From: Solen grandis
Lineage: Eukaryota > Mollusca > Bivalvia > Adapedonta > Solenidae
Reading direction: 5' to 3'
Assembly (NCBI GenBank): GCA_021229015.1
Contig: CM037790.1
Span: 58,562,049 to 58,626,048 of the forward strand
Length of the DNA stretch: 64,000 nucleotides
Within the stretch, counting starts at the first letter, position 1; every line of letters begins with the position of its first letter. A program made the position numbers and the translations under genes. Shown in pieces: positions 23,601-36,000 of this stretch. The notes under the pieces were generated by a model, which saw nothing but the letters and a program-made list of their open reading frames with translations, searched no databases and had not been told where the DNA came from.

Positions 23601-26600
23601 GACGAGGTCAAGGTCATGCAGTCACCCCGCGCCGGCAAACGGCGGCCATACTTGTACAGGATCTTCCCATCAGACCTCCAACTGCAGTCTGTTAGCATGC
23701 CCAGGTCAGTGGTTTGTTCGCTTCACCGTGTTTAGTCTGGGCTACATTGGACTCAAGCATTTCACATAACATCGCGTCTTGTCGTAGCATATAATAATAT
23801 ATAACACTATTTTTTGATATGTATTTATCTTATGCTAATATTATGAGTCCACCATGTATGCTGATACTATATGTCCTCATGGGTCTGCTTTATGTAGATA
23901 TTATGCGGCCATATTATATGGATATATTGTGTATCCTACGCTGGTATAACGAGTCTAATTTATGGTGATATTATGTATCTACCCGATGTTGATAATATGT
24001 GTCTTTCTTATGCTGAAATTATGTGTCCATCGTATGCTGATATTATGCTTTGTCCTCCAGTGCTGATATAATGGGACTTTTTTTGTTTTATTTTATTCTT
24101 ATCTGTTTGTGCTGATATCATCTGTCTATCATATGCTGATACTTTGTGTCGATAAAATGCTGGTTTTAGTGCTTGACTTACATCACAACAAGCGTTTGAC
24201 ATTACTCTCTGGCATACTTTAATAGCATGTTCTGTTTGGAAGTAGCTTAAATTATTTTTGGAGTATTTTAGCTCAACTGTTCAAAAAATATGAGAGCTAA
24301 ATTGCAGTCACACTTACGCCGGCGTCGGCGCAGGCGTTTACATGCAATAGAAAATTTGGTTAAATTTTTTTGCATTCAAGCTACTATTCAGGGACATCAG
24401 ATAACCAAGAAGGAAAATTTTTGGCTGAATTTATCACAAATTATGGCCCTTTTCTAACTGCAATATTTTTTTTTTTTTTTTTTTTTGCATGCACAATGTT
24501 ATAATGCTTATGTCTTAGAAACTAAGCAATGGTTTGATTTTAGACTTCATAAACATATTCGGGGGTATCAGACTTTCGGCTATGAAAATATACAGGGTAT
24601 ATGAAGGGCAAAATTGAAATATATTTCATTTGATTTACCAAAAGACTTTTCGAATACTGACAGCTCTTGTTGACTTGTTCCCAATTTTATTTATGTTTTG
24701 TAAATGATTTGGTAATGGCTCATGTTAAAACTTAGTACCGAAACAATTGTCACATAGCCACTACATTTCTGTCAATACAATTTCTATTGCTTCAACAATC
24801 AGTTGACGGACACTGGGGGTCCTGGTCAAGCTACTCCAAATGTTCTGTGACCTGTGGGAACGGCACCATGACAAGGTCAAGGTCATGCAGTCACCCCGCC
24901 CCGTCACACGGTGGACATGGCTGTAGTGGACACCCCACCCAAACCAATGAGTGCAGCCCCAAAGCATGTCCAGGTCTGTAGTTTAAGGGTTGTACAGTTG
25001 GAGCATGCTGATATGACACGTTTATCATCATAGTAGACCAAGCTTGCATGTAGACAATAAATTATGTAACAGCAGACCCTTAAACTGAAATTGAAATCAA
25101 TACTTGGATCGTGTCGTACTGTTGTTTCTATGAAAACATGTCTTACCTATCTCTTCCGGGTACAGTGGTCGCCCAGGAGTACCCAGACACGTGGGGTTCC
25201 TCCGGGTACAGTGGTCACCCAGGAGTACCCAGACACGTGGGGTTCCTCCGGGTACAGTGGTCGCCCAGGTAGTACCCAGAGAACACGTGGTGGTTCCACT
25301 TTCCGGGTACAGTGGTCGCCCAGGAGTACCCAGACACGTGGGGTTCTTCGGGTACAGTGGTCGCCCAGGAGTACCCAGACACGTGGGGTTCCTCCGGGTA
25401 CAGTGGTCGCCCAGGAGTACCCAGACACGTGGGGTTCTTCGGGGTACAGTGGTCGCCCAGGAGTACCCAGACACGTGGGTTCCTCGGGTACAGTGGTCGC
25501 CCAGGAGTACCCAGACACGTGGGGTTTCCTTCCGGGTAACAGTGGGTCCGACGCCCAGGAGTACCCAGACACGTGGGGTTCCTCCGGGTACAGTGGTCGC
25601 CCAGGAGTACCCAGACACGTGGGGTTCCTCCGGGTACAGTGGTCGCCCAGGAGTACCCAGACACGTGGGGTTCCTCCGGGTACAGTGGTCGCCCAGGAGT
25701 ACCCAGACACGTGGGGTTCCTCCGGGTACAGTGGTCGCCCAGGAGTACCCAGACACGTGGGGTTCAACCGGTTACTCCGGTTTCCCCTTACAAGTCAATA
25801 ACGACCTCATAATAATAATGCCCGTCACCAAAATCACCGAGAATGATTAATATAAGTTGCTATAATGAAGTTTAACGTTTAAACTTTTCCCGCATCTGGT
25901 CGGCAAGCTTTAGAATTTTTATCACTGTAGATATACTATATATAGATATTTCTAATGCTCAAAACCTAAAATCAAGAAATAGCCACTGTATGCACACTTC
26001 ACATGGTTTGGTTATATTTGATATACGTATGTTGTTTATAGAGTAATACTGCGTATTGTATAATAATACCTTTATACCTCACAGTGGATGGAGGTTGGGG
26101 ATCATGGTCAGCCTACACTAAATGTTCACAGACCTGTGGATCAGGTGTCAAATCGAGAACGAGGCCATGTGATCATCCAGCGCCCTCTCACGGCGGTCAT
26201 TCTTGTTCCGGAACCATGTCTCAGACCGTGAAATGTAACACAGATGCATGTCCAGGTGGGTAGGTTCAACACGTGTCACTTATTTAGTACTCTTGCATGA
26301 TACACACCTATCTTCGTATGGAAAAAAATATCTTTAATCACAGAAACTCTCAGATGTAAAATAGTTTAATTCTTGTTTTTTTTTCCTTCCCAAAGAGAAT
26401 TAAGTTTGGATAATGCGTTAAAATGGATCACCTTTTTATGTTTTATTGTACAAATAAGAAATTGGCAGAAACAATGTAACACAACATTCTTACGATGCTT
26501 GTTTCAGTCTTTAGAAAGCTTTGAAACTTAACAGTTTTAGACGTTCTACAAATCTAAATACAAGTATATTATACTTTAAATAGACTAATGTAATACATAC

Positions 26601-29600
26601 ATTGTTTAATGTGAGGCAAAGCTTATTATTTCCTGAACCAGTCTGATCCCATCATCAGTTATGAAAGGGCCAGATATTGGCTGCTTTGGTCTTGTCTGAT
26701 CACAACTATTACTATGAAACTTAAACAATACGACTCAGGTGAACGATTTAGGGCAATCATGGTCCTTTTGTTCATCAGTGTACTTGCTTTAAATAATTAA
26801 GTTTTCACTTAATAACGTATACAATGTATTTAACTAAGCATAATCTTTGAAAATTCTTTTTTTTCCAAATCTCTTTCAAATTCTCCTTATCAACTGAAAA
26901 TATTCAGAAAACTGAGCGGGAGTGTAATGGTCACTGCAGACTAAGTAAACTTCATACAGAACGTATAAATCATTTCTGTTAAAAATTTACTAATCGTTGT
27001 TCGATTTATTTCAGTGGACGGTCACTGGGGCTCATGGTCAGGGTACAGCAAATGTTCACACACGTGTGGAGACGGCACTAAAACAAGGTCAAGGTCATGT
27101 GACAATCCGGCACCATTGAATGGCGGCGCCACATGCAGTGGCCATTCGACACAAAGTGTCACGTGCAACGATGGCGCATGTCCGAGTTTGTACTTTTGTT
27201 AAATATTTCTTAAAAACAGTATGATATACAAAACACATTTCAGCCTAATTACATAATAGATCAAACTTACCATTTAAATACGCATATGAGGTGAAACATT
27301 GTAATGCTGTAGAAACGTTTGAATGGCTATACATATCGTCCTTTTTAGGGTGATTCGAATTCTTCGATTTTTATTCTAATATATAAACATTGTTTATAAA
27401 CATTTACAGTGAAAAGGGTATCTGGGAAAAGCTCAACGTCTGAGACCCACGTCCAATGATAATTTCATCGGCCGTGGGATTATACGGTCAATTTCTGTCG
27501 TTTTAGTACTACAGCAAAGTTACAATTTGATTGGATGCCCCGGATAGCTCGGGGCAAATTGAACAGCCAATCGTATGGCCTGTTCTTCTCTGCTGTAGGA
27601 TTGATCGCAATTTATACCTCTTTGGCAAAGTGTACTCGGTTTGTTAACCGCGTTTTTATTGGTCGGTATTTATATCGACTTACGCTGAAAAACGACGAAA
27701 TGTTAACGTATTTACCCACGGCTGATAGATGGAGTGAAACGTAACAAATCAGGCGTGGGTCTCAGACGATGGGAAAAGCTGTGGTAAAAGTATAATACTG
27801 TCTCTCCCTTTTTACCTTCAGGACCTGATCATCTTAAAAATAAAATCAATTCTTTCGTAATTTAACGTATTGTGAACTTTGACAAACAGTTTATATTAAG
27901 TTTGTAATTTTTTTTTGCAATACTTTTATTACTAAAAAACTACCAACTAGAAATAATTACTAATAACATCAAATCTGACACTGTTAGCATTTAACATGAA
28001 TTAAGACGCACTGCGTCCAGACATTTCCAATAAATGCATTTTTATGCAATGCTAGAACTTTATTTAGACATTACTTAGCAAAAAGAAAGAAAGAAAGAAA
28101 GAAATCATTCTGAATTCCCTTATCGATATATATGCATTACTACAGCATTTCTTATTTCTTTTTTTAAGCCGGTTCTGTGATGTCCGTGTATCATTAGGTA
28201 AAACATCAATCTAGATTTATAACATACTCATATCGCATGAAATTATAAATTTATTACACGAAGTACTGATTTCAATTTACAGTTGATGGAGGTTGGGGGC
28301 ACTGGTCAAAGTTTAACACGTGCTCACACTCATGCGGCGGTGGCACCAGAACGAAGACGAGGTCATGTGACCATCCTGCGCCTGCGCATGGAGGAAGAAC
28401 TTGTAGCGGAGACAGTCGTCTGACAGCGTCATGTAACACTTTTGCATGTGTAGGTAGGTTGCTTTAGTTTGTATTTACACAGCTTGTACCTCTAGTCGTC
28501 AGTTCTAAAATGTCATGTTCTAAAATGTTCTTTATTAAGGATAGGCACGGTTAATATACGTGTCCCTCTTTCCCTAAAATATATAATTTATGTTTGGCTA
28601 AATTAAATGTACAAATAACACCAGGAAATGTATTCTGTATACTGTATAATAAAATATCATATATTGCATTGTTTAAAGTTTGATAGTTCAATTTGATACC
28701 TTTAATTTGAGGCCGATATGTTTGTGTTTGAATATTTGGTTTTGGTAATTGCTAGTCCCAAATTGTTAAGTTCAGCAAAGTGTTTTAGGGTCAGCTATTA
28801 TATGGTGATAGCCGGTGTGTATATTTGTGTATTTTATTTAAAGTTAAGAAATGCACCGGAAGGAACTTTTGTTCTTTACCATTTTGCAATATACAAATCT
28901 TGACTTGGAAACGTACACGTCTGAATGATGTCATGTTTTCCATTTTGTATAGTGAACGGTCATTGGTCAGATTGGGGAACGTGGTCAGTTTGTTCAGTTA
29001 CGTGCGAGAAAGGTACACAGTCCAGGTCACGTGCTTGTAATAACCCAGCACCTAAAAATGGCGGACTTGCTTGCAATGGCACTTCCGCTGAAAAGCGACC
29101 TTGCGAGGAAACAGCATGTCCAGGTGTGTACAAAATAAGGGGCTCTCACTTGATTTACATAACAAGTAGAGAGTTACTCAGAGGGTTAGAAGGCATTTTA
29201 ATTATATAAAACAACAGTAAAACGTGGATAGTCAAACTCTGGCTGCACTCCAATCACGGCCACACTGAGTTACCACGTGACCATAATGTGTAATATTGAC
29301 TTTGTGATTATATCAATACCAAAGCACGTGGTGAAATTATAAATAAAATGTAATTAATATATTACTGAAATTGAACTTTTCACTGTTGTCAGAAATCTCC
29401 AGCGTTGGAGATTGTTTGCAAATGTCTTTCTTTTCATTTTCATTTCTCAAATGTCACTTCATTTCATATCACTTCCTTCCTATTACAATCCAACAAACTG
29501 TCACTTTACGTATATATATGCATGCATATTTAAATATAGATTGTTTCATAATATTTTGCTCCGTGAATAATAATGACTCTATATTTATAGTGTGGTCCCA

Positions 29601-32600
29601 GTGGTTTCACGGCCAGTGCTCGGTGTCCTGTGGGAATGGCACGACCATGAGAATGAGGCATTGTAGTTCTGGACACGACGAGGACTGCGGGGGAACATCC
29701 TTTGAGAACACCGTTTGTAACGAGGGCCCGTGTCCAGGTATGGGGATAGCAATCATCATTGATGGACTTATATTGTTACTGATTAAAATCAAGACATTAT
29801 TGTTGCATATATACTTATGGTCGTCAATGTTGGAAATTTGTAAGTAAAATCATGAAGAAAATCACCATTAAATATGCCAATTAACTTTCCTTCAAAACTT
29901 GCATAATATACTTAAGTTTGATGTTAAATGAGTGGAAGCGACGTCTTTAATAGAAATATTTTGTTATTTTTAGTAGTAGTAGATTTCAATGTTGTTTGTG
30001 TAATCTATTTGAAATTAAATTTATTTTTTGATAAAGTGATATTATAACATATTTTCATTTCTATATAAAAAGATATTTATCAGTGACTCTATTATGGTAT
30101 CCATTTTCAGTGGATGGTCACTGGACGACATGGTCAGCCTACACCAAATGTTCTGTGACGTGTGGGGACGGCACTATGACCAAGTCGAGGTCATGCAGTC
30201 ACCCCTCCCCGTCACACGGCGGCCATACTTGCAGTGGGTCTGCAACACATTCTAAAGCTTGTAGTCTCACGGCATGCCCAGGTACCTAAATTATTAAGCG
30301 GACAATACATAGACATGCATTTTAAAAAAAATGTAATTAATATAGAACAGTTTATTGACCGTGTTGACATTAGAGACTGTTGATTTATCAAACATCATGT
30401 CATTTATAGGCATTTTAACACATAGTTTACCCCAATATATTGTCGTCTCAGAGGTCCTCGTCACATACTGCATTTTAAGCAAATAGATGACTGCTACTTT
30501 ACATTATGCTTCAATCACATTGTATAGTTCGTTTTATGGATCTTGCGAGTTGTGGCAATTTGGTGAGGTACGACAAGGGGAATGTTCGCCATTCTCTGCC
30601 GATACTGATTTTGCTCTGGCTATTACCACGACCTCTAAAACCATTTAAGTTTATAAATAAGACAAATACATTGAAAATGTCTATTACTACGCGTATCTTT
30701 ATACAAATCATTTGATATGTTTCCAATGACACCATTTGGAAAAACAGTAAATACTCAATCGTGTGAATGTTAAGTTCATTTACGACAAACAGAAAAAAAA
30801 TTTGTAAAAGTACTATTTTTCTTTAGTTGACGGTCATTGGGGAGCTTGGTCCAGTTATTCATCCTGTTCAAGTCATGTGGCGGTGGAACTAAGTAGGTCA
30901 AGGTCATGTGACAACCCCGCCCCCGCTCATGGCGGCCGGCAATGTGAGGGTGTTGGGAACCATACCACACAATGCATGCTGACACCCTGTCCAGGTAAAT
31001 ATAATTGTATTCATGTTGATGATGTGTTTTGACTGAAGTATAGTGTTAACATATTTATTTTACGTTGATTGGAAAACAAGTTTTTACAGCTTATACTAAT
31101 CCCTCTCGACGGTTCCTGGGTTGAACCAGTACTTTGCGACTGAGAAGGTCATGAAAAATCCTTGCCCCCGACGGGGTTCGAACATTAACCTCCGGAATTG
31201 CAGTAAAATACATTACAACTTGATCACGGCGGCTTTTTTACTTGCTGATCCATATTGATATCAACTGTCAATGTTATATTATGAAGTGAATACTAACATG
31301 AGGCGCTGCGCGTTCAGTCGTGATAAAATCCTCAGTTCACCGTGTGGGTTTGAATCGTAGGACTTCGATTTTCATGTGAGAAGCTTTACTGGCTTTCGGT
31401 AGTCGGTGGTCACGGTACCTCTGTGACTCGGGTTTCTCACCCGCAATATGACGTCGCTATATATTGAAATCTATCCAGCGCGGTAAACCAAATACAACAC
31501 AAATAACAGTGTGCTATAAGAATTTAACTTGGTAGATTTTTATTGTTTTTGTCCATCTCCTTTTCAATAACATAGCAGAAAAATAATACCGCGCACTGTG
31601 CATACACTGTATACCTTAATTTTCATAAAATAAGGCGTAAAAAACATATTTCCACTAATCCGACAGGAAATTTTTATACAAACTCTATTTTTTCGAACAT
31701 TCGGGTTAGCACGGTTGCAAAACGTTGCTGTTCTTTATACCCTTTTAAAAATAAAGAAAAGGGTAAATAATTTTAACAGTTTTGCCATTCTTTTTGGCGC
31801 TCCTAAGATGATTTTATCCTTTCAGAACTAGTTAAAATCAGGATTTTCTCCGTGTTTGATTATAATATAAAAACTGAAAACGTGTTCAATTAAAAAAATA
31901 AGTGATTCATTGAACGTCATTATAGTCCTAAATTGACATATATTCTATACCTAAGTTGACGGAAAATGGAGCCAATGGCAGACATGGTCAACATGTTCGG
32001 TAACTTGCGGGTCAGGCACTCAATCCAGGTCTCGTTCTTGTGACAACCCGGCTCCGCAGAATAACGGGAAACAATGTACTGGAAATGTCACTGATGTTAA
32101 GCCTTGTGAAAAGAAGATATGCCCAGGTATGAATTTAGTGTATTTTGAAATTTACTTTAATATATATCAGAAAGAGGCCACTTTTTTAAATAGTTTGCTT
32201 TATTTATACTGATTTGTAATATCTATAAACCATTCCAGACCTCGACCGATGTTAATGCAATGTAGCTATGTAAACTAAACGACATCAGGATACTCTCTAC
32301 ATTCAATGTTCCAGTTGACGGTCAGTGGGGTAGCTGGTCAGACTACACTAAATGTTCCAGCACGTGTGGGGGCAGCACGATGACACGGTCAAGGTCATGT
32401 GACAGTCCAGTGCCGTCTAACGGAGGTCACACGTGTCACGGTCCCTCCACAGATACTATGGCATGTGCTCACGTCGCATGTCCGGGTAAGTGCAACATGT
32501 TGTGTATACCCACGGGACTGATGCGATAAGTGCGAGCCATTATGTAGTATTAATTTTCTCTACTTAAAAGACAATGAGTCCATACTGGAGAATGAGACAT

Positions 32601-33035
32601 GTACATAGGGGGGAGAAAAATATGAAACTTTAACAGTTTAATTCGTCGGGTGATGTGGGAAATTAATATTTTCACGAGCGGCGCGGCGTAGATTTCCTTC
32701 TCACGAGATCATAAATTTGATCCTGTGGAGAGCTCCAAATTCATGAAGTCACACTTCTAAATAGTTATTCAGTCTAATATTTAGTCCAATAAATGAACAC
32801 AAAGAAGTTGTGTTATCAACATTTTTTTTCAAGTATTTCTTGAAGAATTTTTATTCTAAGATAGAAGTCAGTTGCATTGACGTGAAAAATACGACTTCAA
32901 AATTACAATATAAATAGAAAAGTAGTCCCGTTACAAAACAGTGAAAATAAATTCACTGATGTTCCCGTATAACTACCAAAAAACATTAATGAATACAGAT
33001 CTAAATACCAAATGTGTATGCTCCCCCCCCCCTCC

Positions 33036-33066
<31 letters not shown>

Positions 33067-36000
33067 CTTATTTTAGTGCATCATGGTCTATATATCTTTG
33101 TGTACTAATTTGCGAGCGTCTGTGTATGTGTGTGTGTAAACAATATATATATATATATATATATATAGATATGGTCCATGATGCACTACAATAAGACTGC
33201 ACGTATCGGTAGGGCAAAGTCTACAGTAACTATTTCAAGCTCTTCCATTTTCCCTACACAACACAGTTGACGGACAGTGGGGACAGTGGACACAGTACGG
33301 CGCATGCTCACAGACATGTGGGGGCGGCACTACGACGAGAACTAGGTCATGTGACCATCCTGTCCCCGCCCACGGCGGTCACAGTTGCCATGGTAACAGA
33401 AAGGAGAGCAAAGCGTGCAACACAAACCCGTGTGTGGGTATGTTGAGCTTATTGTCTATATGTAAGAAAACGCTTAGAGACAACTATGTACTGCAATTGT
33501 ACATTTTGTTTCTTGATTTGTCCGATTCTTACGTTTTGGGAACAAACAGCCGATGTCAAAATACTGGATTAATGCCTATATTTGTATACATGTAGTTTAT
33601 GTGCCATTTAGAGAAAAAAAGATAATGTGTTATGTACAGTTTTGATAATGTAGTAACCGTTATAATTTCCTTGATTCAATAGAAGTTGTTGTGTCACTGT
33701 TAACGACGGTGATACTACGATTGTAAGATGGTTACGCTGCAGCTGACGATACTGATGACCATCATCTTGAAGAAAGCAGAGAAAAAATATGATGATAGTA
33801 TTGTAAATAAAATAAAAAATATATGTTTATTAATATATTTTTTTGCTTTACCACTTTCTCCGCAGTGGACGGCCAGTGGTCCAACTGGCAGGACTGGTCA
33901 GACTGTTCTGTCACGTGCGAACTGGGCACACAAACAAGGATTCGAACATGCGACAATCCGGCACCACAAAATGGCGGACACTCTTGTTCCGGAAATTCAT
34001 CGGAAGTCAAGGCGTGTGAAAAACTGTTGTGTCCAGGTGAAATAACTGCTCGTTACAAACGGAACTATACCGTTTGCAATCTTATTCTTTTACTTTCTCG
34101 GGACAATTTGCATTGTGAAATATGATAAGAAATATGCATCCAGGATTCGAATTAAGGGTCCTTTATATAAGTGCTAAATTGACCACTTCAACATATGCCT
34201 CAGCTGGGGCTAAACTATAGATTACATATTATTTATGTGATTCCAACATTTGAAAAACACACACTGTGATTTGATCATAAATTGATTTTTATAACAAATG
34301 TTATAATTTAAAATATCGTCCTTGATTTTTAAAAGAAAAACATGTTATTTGAATCAAAATATAAATTTATTTAAGTGTGGTCCCAGTGGTTCCACGGCCA
34401 GTGCTCGGTGTCCTGTGGGAATGGCACGACCATGAGAATGAGGCATTGTAGTTCTGGACACGACGAGGACTGTGGCGGAGCATCCTTTGAGAACACCGTG
34501 TGTAACGAAGGTCACTGCCCCGGTGAGTCATATTCCTTTTTAGGTAACATTTCAGGCACGAGTACTTGTAAACATTCATATTGGTAGAAAGTATAGGTCT
34601 CAAGTAAGTGCTGTTATCAACATTAATATTGCTTGGTCATGATCGGTAACTGAGGGCGCCGGGGTCCAATTGTAACATACCCGACTTGGGATCCGAGGTT
34701 ATGGTTTCAAACCCCGCTAGAGGCAAGGATTTTTCATACCCTTCCCAGGCGCAAAATACTAGTAATCACAGGAACCATCGAGGGAGATTAGGCATAATAA
34801 AAAATGTTACTTGTTTCCACTAAACCGACCGACCCTAAACTTTTTTCCTATTAATGTCACGGTTACAAAAGCTGTTTTTCGTCACAGCCTTTAAAATATA
34901 AGGAAAATGAAGTTTAAAAAAAAAAAAGTTTTGTCGACTACCTACCTTTTTTTTAGATGCTAGTTATACTATATTTATTTATTTACCTTAGTATAAGTTG
35001 TAACAACATATTTCCAAATGCTTCAATTATGGTTGTCATTAGATTTTGGCTCACGAAGCAAGAAAAGGATATATAACAACGTTTTATATAGTTGAGAAAA
35101 ATATATTTTTATATGTATCGACGATATGATGAAATACATATTTATTTATGCCCCCCCCCCCCTGTGAAGAAGAGGGGGCATATTGCTTTACATATGTCGG
35201 GGTCGGTCTGACGGTAGATTCTCCGAGTGTAACTTATATTCTATTCGACCCTTAAGTCCCAAATTATATGGCTGTTGCTTATGATTAGTAGAAGACCCCT
35301 CTTGATTTTGGTGTTAATACCTCAGAGGTCAAGGTCACAAGGTCACATGTTAACATATTTTTATATGAAATTCTTGTCCGAGTGATAACTAAAGTTCTAT
35401 TTGACCCTAAGATCTCAAACTTTGTATGGTTGTTGCTTATGAGTAGTAGAAGACCCCTATTGATTTTGGGAGTTGTACCTTAAAGGTCAAGGTCATAAGT
35501 TAAATTCCCATAAACACTGTGTAAATTAAGCATTGTCCGACTGATTACTCAAAATTTAATTGCCTCCTACGTCGCAAACATTATACAATATTTACTTATG
35601 ACTAACAGAAGAACCCTATTGGTGTTGGGGTCTGTACCTGATAGGTCAAGGTCATAAAGTCATAAATTAAATTCTTTTTAACATTGTGTTTAGGAAGCAT
35701 TATCCGACTGATAACTATAAGTATCTCTTTTGTATCAAATATTGCACAATTGTTGCTTATTAGTAATAGGAAACCCCTTTTTGTCGAGCTGCTTGCGGTG
35801 AGCTCGACTTAGTTGCCACAATAGCGGTGTATTTATGAACGAGTTCACATAGAAGCTCTAGGGAAGGGTTGGCTATTACATGATAAATGCTTGCTCCCGT
35901 CTATGAAGGTCACAGACTTGAACTTAGTAATATGTAAAACAGTTTTTACCCTGCTCATTTTTCACAGCGTGTAAAATCAGTAAACACTAGCTCATCAGTC

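Larger units (their letters stand above)
22482..24070 (+). repeat. Duplicated block B (T7, chimeric T8 and following intron)
   Basis: The left part copies block A (20321-21350) and the right part copies the T6 exon end and its intron (about 21881-22340). The switch occurs inside exon T8 within GTGACCTGTGGGAACGGCAC (23578-23597), a 20-base stretch shared by both parents. Confidence 0.85.

Noticed and set aside
25091..25850. Long overlapping open frames (up to 236 codons) on both strands
   Set aside because: They are produced by the 46-bp minisatellite, whose unit lacks stops in several frames. The same peptide text recurs in shifted frames and there are no start, splice or domain signals.
27535..27744. 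69-codon frame starting MPRIARGK
   Set aside because: It lies wholly within a short MITE with perfect ends and target duplication and has no transposase motif.
29371..29590. Open frame extending T14 upstream as a separate start
   Set aside because: The upstream part lacks TSP1 or signal-peptide features, and the phase-1 acceptor at 29590 fits the exon pattern and matches T21.
19600..34000. AGGTCAAGGTCA motifs inside many TSP1 exons as nuclear receptor sites
   Set aside because: They are simply the codons for Arg-Ser-Arg-Ser in the conserved TSP1 strand, so their recurrence is explained by protein coding.
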